Positions 58,841 to 64,000 of a stretch of DNA of 64,000 bases are shown here, piece by piece. The position numbers and the translations under genes were made by a program. How positions within the stretch are numbered: position 1 is the stretch's first letter; each line of letters begins with the position of its first letter. The DNA comes from Moniliophthora roreri (lineage: Eukaryota; Basidiomycota; Agaricomycetes; Agaricales; Marasmiaceae). The notes under the pieces were generated by a model. The model saw only the letters and a list, made by a program, of their open reading frames with translations, searched no databases and was not told the origin of the DNA. The DNA lies in assembly GCA_001466705.2 (NCBI GenBank), contig LATX02000217.1, positions 305,284 to 369,283 of the forward strand. The letters are read 5' to 3'.

Positions 58841-60711
58841 GATGAAATCACAGGCCCAACTGCGTAAACTTCACATCCAGGCATTACTTTTACCACAAAA
58901 GACCGCAACTTGTCTTGAAGCCTCTGTCCAGTTCCCTCGCTTGTCAGGATCCCTCTTCTCCAAGTCAAGGTATCCCCAGAGAAACATTTCTATGGCCTGA
59001 CCACGTTCTTCAGTCTTCTTGTCAAGACCATTGATGAAACCACCCTTATTCCGTTTGTAACCACCTTTTCGTTTCACTCTCAAAAGGGCCGCAACGTCGG
59101 CCTGTGCCAGTTGGACCTCATTGACAGATGGAGGAAACACAAACTCTTTTTTTGCTTGAGCTACAAAGACTGCTCCCTCCTCATCGTCATCATTGTGGTC
59201 TGGCGTGAAAAGATCAGGTTGTGGATCTACGATCTCAGAAATAGGTGTGTGATCTTCATCGTCTGACGTCTCACCGTCATCAAACCACTCTTCAGGATCT
59301 GCCTCGTGAACGGAAAGCTGATCCACAACATCAATAATCTCAGGGAGAGGGTTGATGGGGACACTTGGTGAGTCATCGATTAGAATCGGTGATGTTATGT
59401 TGGACGCGTCATCTGAAGGGACCTGCAAGTCCTCAGGCAGCTGACACGGGCTCAGATTCTGTGGTGACAAACAATCTGTGGGCTGTCGGACATGCTTTAC
59501 GGCTTTTCTAGAGGTAGAAAACACGTCCAAAGATTGGGGAATGGGATCGGCAGCAGACTTGGACTTTCTGGGTCCTCGTCACTTGGGATGGGTGTAGGAG
59601 GCGTGTTCAGGAAGATTCGACAACACTTTTTACTCGGAGAATGGCCTGGGATGTATTTCAGCCTCTCGGATAGCTTCTGAACTCGTGCACGCGTAGGAGA
59701 CTTGAATGGACGTGTAAAGGTGATTGAATTATGAATTGGTGTAGTGAACGACAAATCTGTATGTGTCTGAGGGCCTTCGGAGCCAGAATTAGGTATTGTG
59801 GGTAATGTATCTTCTATTTCCTCTATGCTTTCATGCTCTACTGTTAGCTCTTCGACCTGGAAAGCATTCAATGGTCAATATTTAGCCTGACTTCCAGAAG
59901 GATGGCACTCACCAAAACCTCCTCCTGCTGTGCAGCTAAGGCCTTCCGACGCCTTTTCCAATTGAAAGACCAACTGGAGTACTGTGCGAGGTTGGAATTG
60001 GCTCTGGGGGCCCGCCCCATACGGGGGGGAGGTGATGGTCGAGAAGAGAGTCAGCGGGTTCCCATCAAAAGCACGCAGTGAATCATTGCACGTTTAAAAA
60101 CTCAAACTCAAGCCATTTTTTGAGAAATCGGACTCCGAGCGTTTCTTAAGATACGTTTTCCTGAGATTTGCTCGGGCTCCGATTTTTTTAAAATGTAGCA
60201 TACGAATTGTTTTTATAATTTTCGAGTTAGCAGGCGAAAATCCTATTTTCTGTCACGCTTTTTCACGTGATGTAGCTACTTTCGAAAGAGCTCTACCTTA
60301 TAGCACATCGAAAACATTTTGTTTGATAAGGTGGTACATATGGAACTACAGGTTTTCGTTCTTCGCTCGATGCTTCGAGGTTCTGCGTCTCAGATGTCAG
60401 GAAAAGACATGAACGTGTAGCGAACCCATGCCCACCAACTGAACCGGCAATCTCAGCCAGCGGAGCATGGGTTCCGTCTTCCCTGCCCATAGCATGACCG
60501 TAAACTACTCGTCCAGATTGGAGCTGTACATTTTTGCCCCCCCGCACTGCGCGACATTAACAAGCTTGATACATAACATCAAAACGAAGCAAGATTGAGA
60601 TTTTTTTTATTGAATATATAACACGTACCAATAGTTAGCTCTGCATTACAATAACCCATAATAATACCAAGTAGAACGCTTTTAGTATACGAAAGGAGGG
60701 ATAATTATATC

Positions 60712-61363
60712 TTAGAGCTTAAAACCTCCTGGCCATAGACGTCCAAAGACATTCTCCGGGTCATACTGGTTCTTCAAGTCCTTCATCTTCTCGTGGTTGC
60801 CAGCACCGAACGATTCGTAAACTGGTTGCCAAGGAAGGGCGTAGTTCAAGTATAACCAAGGTGCCTCCAGACCTCTGGCCTTCGACTCGGCGGTACCCCA
60901 GGCAACGAGATCCCGGATCCATTGGTCAAGAGGTCCATCGAGAGCAGCGTCATCGTAGTAGGCACCAATTCCGAAGACTAGGAGAGACGAGTCAGTACAA
61001 CGAATGGAAAAAGGAAACAATACTACTCACTAAATATGTGGTCATCAACATTGGCCTCGAGACCTTGGAATTGAGGCTTGGCAGCAATAGCACGAATGAT
61101 GGCCTTTCCGAATGGCTGGAACGTGGATGCCCAGAAGATGTCCTCGTTCTCGAAAGGTGCAAACAGTTCGTGTGCTTTTGCGTTAAGATCCAGGGCGAAT
61201 TGAACATCAGCCTTGAATCCGAGCATGTTGGTCAAGGCACGTCGGCCTCCAGGGAATGCGTCATCAACAAGGCCCGAAAGCTCTTGCTGGGTGGTGTGGG
61301 GGGTAACGAGATCGACGGTAGCAGGAATCGCATTGATCTCATCGAAAGCATTCGACTGAGGAC
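60712..61363 (-). pseudogene. FAD-linked oxidase, 3' fragment
   Basis: Minus strand: the end of exon 3 (from PQSNAFDEINAIPATVDLVT through NVDDHIF, 61023 upward), intron 60980-61033 region, and a complete last exon ending FGRLWPGGFKL at 60712. Nearly identical to the 3' end of copy 1 (5679-7307), including the intron. It begins abruptly at the N (61364), so it is either a second partial gene or the other haplotype joined in assembly. Confidence 0.75.
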
Positions 61364-61364
61364 N

Positions 61365-63222
61365 TGCCTCCAGACCTCTGGCCTTCGACTCGGCGGTACC
61401 CCAGGCAACGAGATCCCGGATCCATTGGTCAAGAGGTCCATCGAGAGCAGCATCATCGTAGTAGGCACCAATCCTAGTGATGTTGGGGGCTCGGCTCAAG
61501 CCCTGAAGCCAGGCCTGACCGAGCCGGGGCTCACAAAGCCGAGCCGAGCCCTACTGTAGGGCTTCGACCGGGCTCAGGGCTCGGGCTTGCATTTCTGAAA
61601 GCCCAAGCCCAGGGCTTGAGCCCTAGACGATATGATGGAAAGTGCAGCCCGTGGCTGTAGGCAAGTGATACCCAAAAGCCCTGGCCTAAGCCGGGCCTAA
61701 GCCGGGCCCTGCCTACGGCTCGGGCTTCTGGCGGCTCGGGCTTCTGGCGGCTCAAGGCTCGGGCTCGATGTTTGGTGACCCTGAGCCCTCTCAAGCCAGG
61801 CCTAAGCCCGGGGCTTTGAGCCAAGCCGAGCCCGCAACATCACTAACCAATCCCAAAGACTAGAAGAGACGAGTCATTATAACGAATGGAAAAAGGAAAT
61901 AGTACTACTCACTGAAGACGTGATCATCAACGTTGGCCTCAAGACCCTGGAATTGAGGCTTGGCAGCAATAGCACGAATGATGGCCTTTCCGAACGGCTG
62001 GAATGTGGATGCCCAGAAGATGTCCTCGTTCTCGAAAGGCGCAAACAGTTCGTGTGCTTTTGCGTTAAGATCCAAGGCGAACTGAACATCAGCCTTGAAT
62101 CCAAGCATGTTGGTCAAGGCACGCCGGCCTCCAGGGAATGCGTCATCAACAAGGCCCGAAAGTTCTTGCTGGGTGGTGTGGGGGGTAACGAGATCGACGG
62201 TAGCAGGAATCGCATTGATCTCATCGAAAGCATTCGACTGAGGACCTTCGCCATTCCAGTACGCCATCGTTGCAGACATCGTCTTGTTGGTCATGCTGAT
62301 GATGAGGCCCCCAGCAACCGGATCGTCAACTTGAGCATCCATGAATGTCATCGTAGCCTCAAACAAGTTTCGAGCCTCAGAAATGTCGTAGCTTCGGAGA
62401 CCGCCCCACATACCCTGCCGAGGGTAAGTAGCGAGGTCGTAACGAGTGACGATACCAAAGTTGGTACTTCCGGCTTGGAGAGCAGTGTGAAGGTCGGGAT
62501 TGGTGTCGTTGACGTTGGCAATAGATCCGTCAGCGAGAACAATCTCGTAGTTGACAATATTCTGGGCAGCGAAACCGTGCTGAGAATTCAAGTGGGAGAT
62601 ACCGCCTGCGAGAGGAGACATCAGCATGCCAAAACAGCCTTCGAACCGAACAGAATACCAACCTCCGAGCAGATAGCCGCCAACACCAACAGTGTTAGAC
62701 CGACCACCGACAATGATGAGGTCATCTGGAGCGAGAGCGTCGTAAACGGCTCCCCATCGGTTGCCAGGACCGACCCCGATCACCTTCTTATCAGCTGAGA
62801 TATTGAGCGCGTTCATCCCGACCATGTCGATGGTAATCCCAGGAGCATCGATGTTGTTCGAATTGCTGTACTGCATGTGTCCACCAGAACGAACTGCAAA
62901 CTGACATTCACCGGCTTTGAGTGTCTGCAGAGTTGTAGACACATCCTGGGCACTTGTTGAGGTGACTCTGCAAGCAGGGCTGTGCTGGGAAGCCAGTGCA
63001 GAGTAGTAAGATGATTGCTGCTCTTGGTACTCGGGCGAGTTTGGGAGGAAGACCTTGCCTGGGAGCTGTTGCTGCAAAGTATCGCACTAGAGAGAGATAT
63101 ATCAGTTTCTAAGTCAAAAGTAGCGCGAGGACACTCACGCAGGCAGCAGCCCTTTTAGCAGCAAGAGTAGCAGCATTGGCAGTTGCACCGAAGAGGACCG
63201 AAGATAGGAGGATCGCTTTCAT
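61365..63222 (-). pseudogene. Secreted FAD-linked oxidase, copy 3, with hAT MITE in exon 4
   Basis: Minus strand exons 63139-63222 (signal peptide), 62663-63086, 61913-62605, and a last exon starting at 61859 that is cut after 14 nt (IFGIG) by a 371 bp MITE and resumes at 61474 (AYYDDAALDGPLDQWIRDLV), ending at the N at 61364. The first three exons are uninterrupted and differ from copy 1 by only a few residues (for example TSTSAQ for TPTSAQ, MTNKTM for MTNETM), including the stop-free 57 nt intron 2 (62606-62662). Without the insertion it would be a 488-residue secreted flavoprotein oxidase. It is the inverted partner of the 5.7 and 27 kb copies. Confidence 0.85.
61475..61845. mobile_element. 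hAT-type MITE (371 bp) in oxidase exon 4
   Basis: Ends TAGTGATGTTG(G/C)GGGCTCGG, inverted at 61845, and a perfect 8 bp target duplication ACCAATCC (61467-61474 and 61846-61853). Internal sequence is made of GGGCTCGG/CCGAGCCC and AAGCCC repeats able to fold on themselves. No coding sequence. Confidence 0.93.
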
Positions 63223-64000
63223 CGTTGTCGAGGTGAATGTCTTTGAAGGAGAACGATGAAACGAAGACCAGTGAAGCCAGTGAAGAATGCTGAGGACTCA
63301 ACCGTCCCTTTATATCCAGGCAAATTATAAGCGCCATCGTTAGCTTGGCAGAGATTTCCATGTCTCTCGTCCCGCGGCAGAGGAATGATGGTCGAAGCCC
63401 AGCTTGTGTCGTCAGCGACTGAATGGGAGTCGGGGCTACCGCTGACCACGAATTCGGCACCTGGTCTAGCTTTCAGGGTTGGCAAATGCGAATTGGTTCG
63501 CGGAGGGCGATGAGACGAGGTGTTAGTCACTGGTTCGTGAAGTCTAGACTGCTACAATACGCAGTTATCGCTGTCAAATAGCGAGTGATAGAGCCATTCA
63601 CAAGCAAAGAACAGATGAAGGACCGTTTCGACGGCCACGCTGCGAAATCTCATGGTGGACGAAGACAAGGGTTCGGAGTGGAGATAAGATTCATGAGACC
63701 CGAGCCTTCCCACGAGCTCACGATCACTTACACTTCAGTGTAATTAACCCGCGGCTCGATAAATTACGACTGAATCTCATACCTATAGCGATCCGTGTGC
63801 TCAAGGTACGGTCCAAGGCTCTTGAGCCATCAGAGGGGTAATTCGACTGCTAGAGGGGGTATTTGGCTTCACGCAGTGAAGCAAAAAATTGAAGATTATT
63901 TTTCGATAGCTGAAATTATTTGGGATGTAAACTATTACAGCACTTTAATACTACATATACACTGCACTACGCTATCTGGAACACAATAGTATAACTTAGT
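63223..64000. other. Upstream region of oxidase copy 3 (inverted)
   Basis: Mirrors 26670-27311 (with TATA-like TATAAAG at 63308-63314, minus) and, from 63725, the AT-rich 25713-25960. The homology reaches the window edge, so the inverted duplication continues beyond it. No gene. Confidence 0.65.

Larger units (their letters stand above)
47885..60020 (-). pseudogene. DDE-superfamily transposase, broken by two insertions and a stop
   Basis: Reading the minus strand from about 60020: RRRKALAAQQEEVL, an acidic N-terminal region (EELTVEHESIEEIEDTLPT), GYKRNKGGFINGL and WGYLDLEKRDPDKRGNWTEA; a hAT MITE (58123-58840); then ARRWLLKMGYRWKKDLRGQY and HDESTFYQNDQRRVYW (first catalytic Asp near 57690), DHVFIYDNASTHLKRAP (second Asp near 57400), FPGQFKGTARILQERGFDVT; the Plavaka element (48321-56868); then CCCRRMLYTLPDF and FFPKFHCELNFIEQCWGFVK (catalytic Glu near 48175), ending at 47885. 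This is the common agaricomycete family with the FHCELNxIEQCWG signature. A TGA at 57719-57721 (probably CGA, Arg) interrupts HEII-AIVLWFHDE. Dead by at least three lesions; a frame change near 59510 may be an intron. Confidence 0.85.
47688..60298 (-). mobile_element. DDE transposon (Tc1/mariner-like by its TA site), host of nested insertions
   Basis: Ends are 35 bp inverted repeats with one mismatch, starting AGGTAG(G/A)GCTC and containing the palindrome CTTTCGAAAG then CTACATCACGTG (47688-47722 and 60264-60298). TA lies at both borders (47686-47687; 60299-60300, with a second TA at 60301-60302). The uninterrupted target, GTGCTATGTCGCGAG, is seen at 7718 and 29370. Total 12.6 kb, of which about 9.27 kb are two later insertions, leaving a 3.3 kb original element. 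Confidence 0.85.

Noticed and set aside
1..64000. CRISPR arrays, rRNA genes or bacterial operons
   Set aside because: No regularly spaced short repeats, no rRNA cores; intron density shows a nuclear fungal genome.

Overview
The window is nuclear DNA of a mushroom-forming basidiomycete (Agaricomycetes). Genes are split by many 50-60 bp GT-AG introns, and it holds families I recognise from that class: DUF6535 membrane proteins, secreted FAD-linked (berberine-bridge-like) oxidases, a Plavaka-type transposase and DUF6532. I cannot name the species. Most single-exon reading frames here are exon fragments or antisense shadows, so the genes below were assembled by splicing by eye.

Layout. (1) 1-4.3 kb, single copy: the 5' half of a cytochrome P450 leaving the left edge (-) and an intact short-chain dehydrogenase (+). 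(2) 5-35 kb, an amplified cassette: secreted FAD oxidase, DUF6535 protein, then either a fungal multi-pass membrane gene or a sterol C-8 isomerase (ERG2) with a second membrane gene. Three DUF6535 copies (8.4, 16.4, 30.0 kb), two oxidase copies (5.7 kb intact, 27.3 kb broken), a different FAD oxidase missing its middle at an N (24.7 kb), one ERG2 (19.6 kb) and several TIR elements lie here. (3) 36.3-38.7 kb, single copy: an Ubx2/FAF2-like ERAD gene between two oppositely oriented, intron-bearing tRNA-Gln genes. (4) 39.8-64 kb, an inverted copy of the cassette: membrane gene, second ERG2, fourth DUF6535, then an oxidase broken by a hAT MITE and running into a second partial copy at an N.

In region 4 the oxidase-DUF6535 spacer is split by a nested transposon stack at 47.69-60.30 kb. 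A DDE transposon flanked by TA is itself interrupted by an 8.55 kb Plavaka-type element and a 0.72 kb hAT MITE. The Plavaka transposase is in turn interrupted by a 0.56 kb MITE. Every one of these insertions can be delimited by TIRs and target duplications, and removing the Plavaka element and the inner MITE restores the host reading frames. The Plavaka element also carries a divergently transcribed DUF6532-like gene and a coiled-coil gene.

How the genes relate: the oxidase has a signal peptide and should act outside the cell; ERG2 acts in ergosterol synthesis in the ER; the UBX protein in ER-associated degradation; the DUF6535 role is unknown. I see no proof of one pathway. The main story is local amplification, inversion, gene conversion and transposon decay. 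Three single N bases (13568, 25196, 61364) sit exactly at abnormal junctions and are probably collapsed assembly gaps, so local copy structure there should not be trusted.
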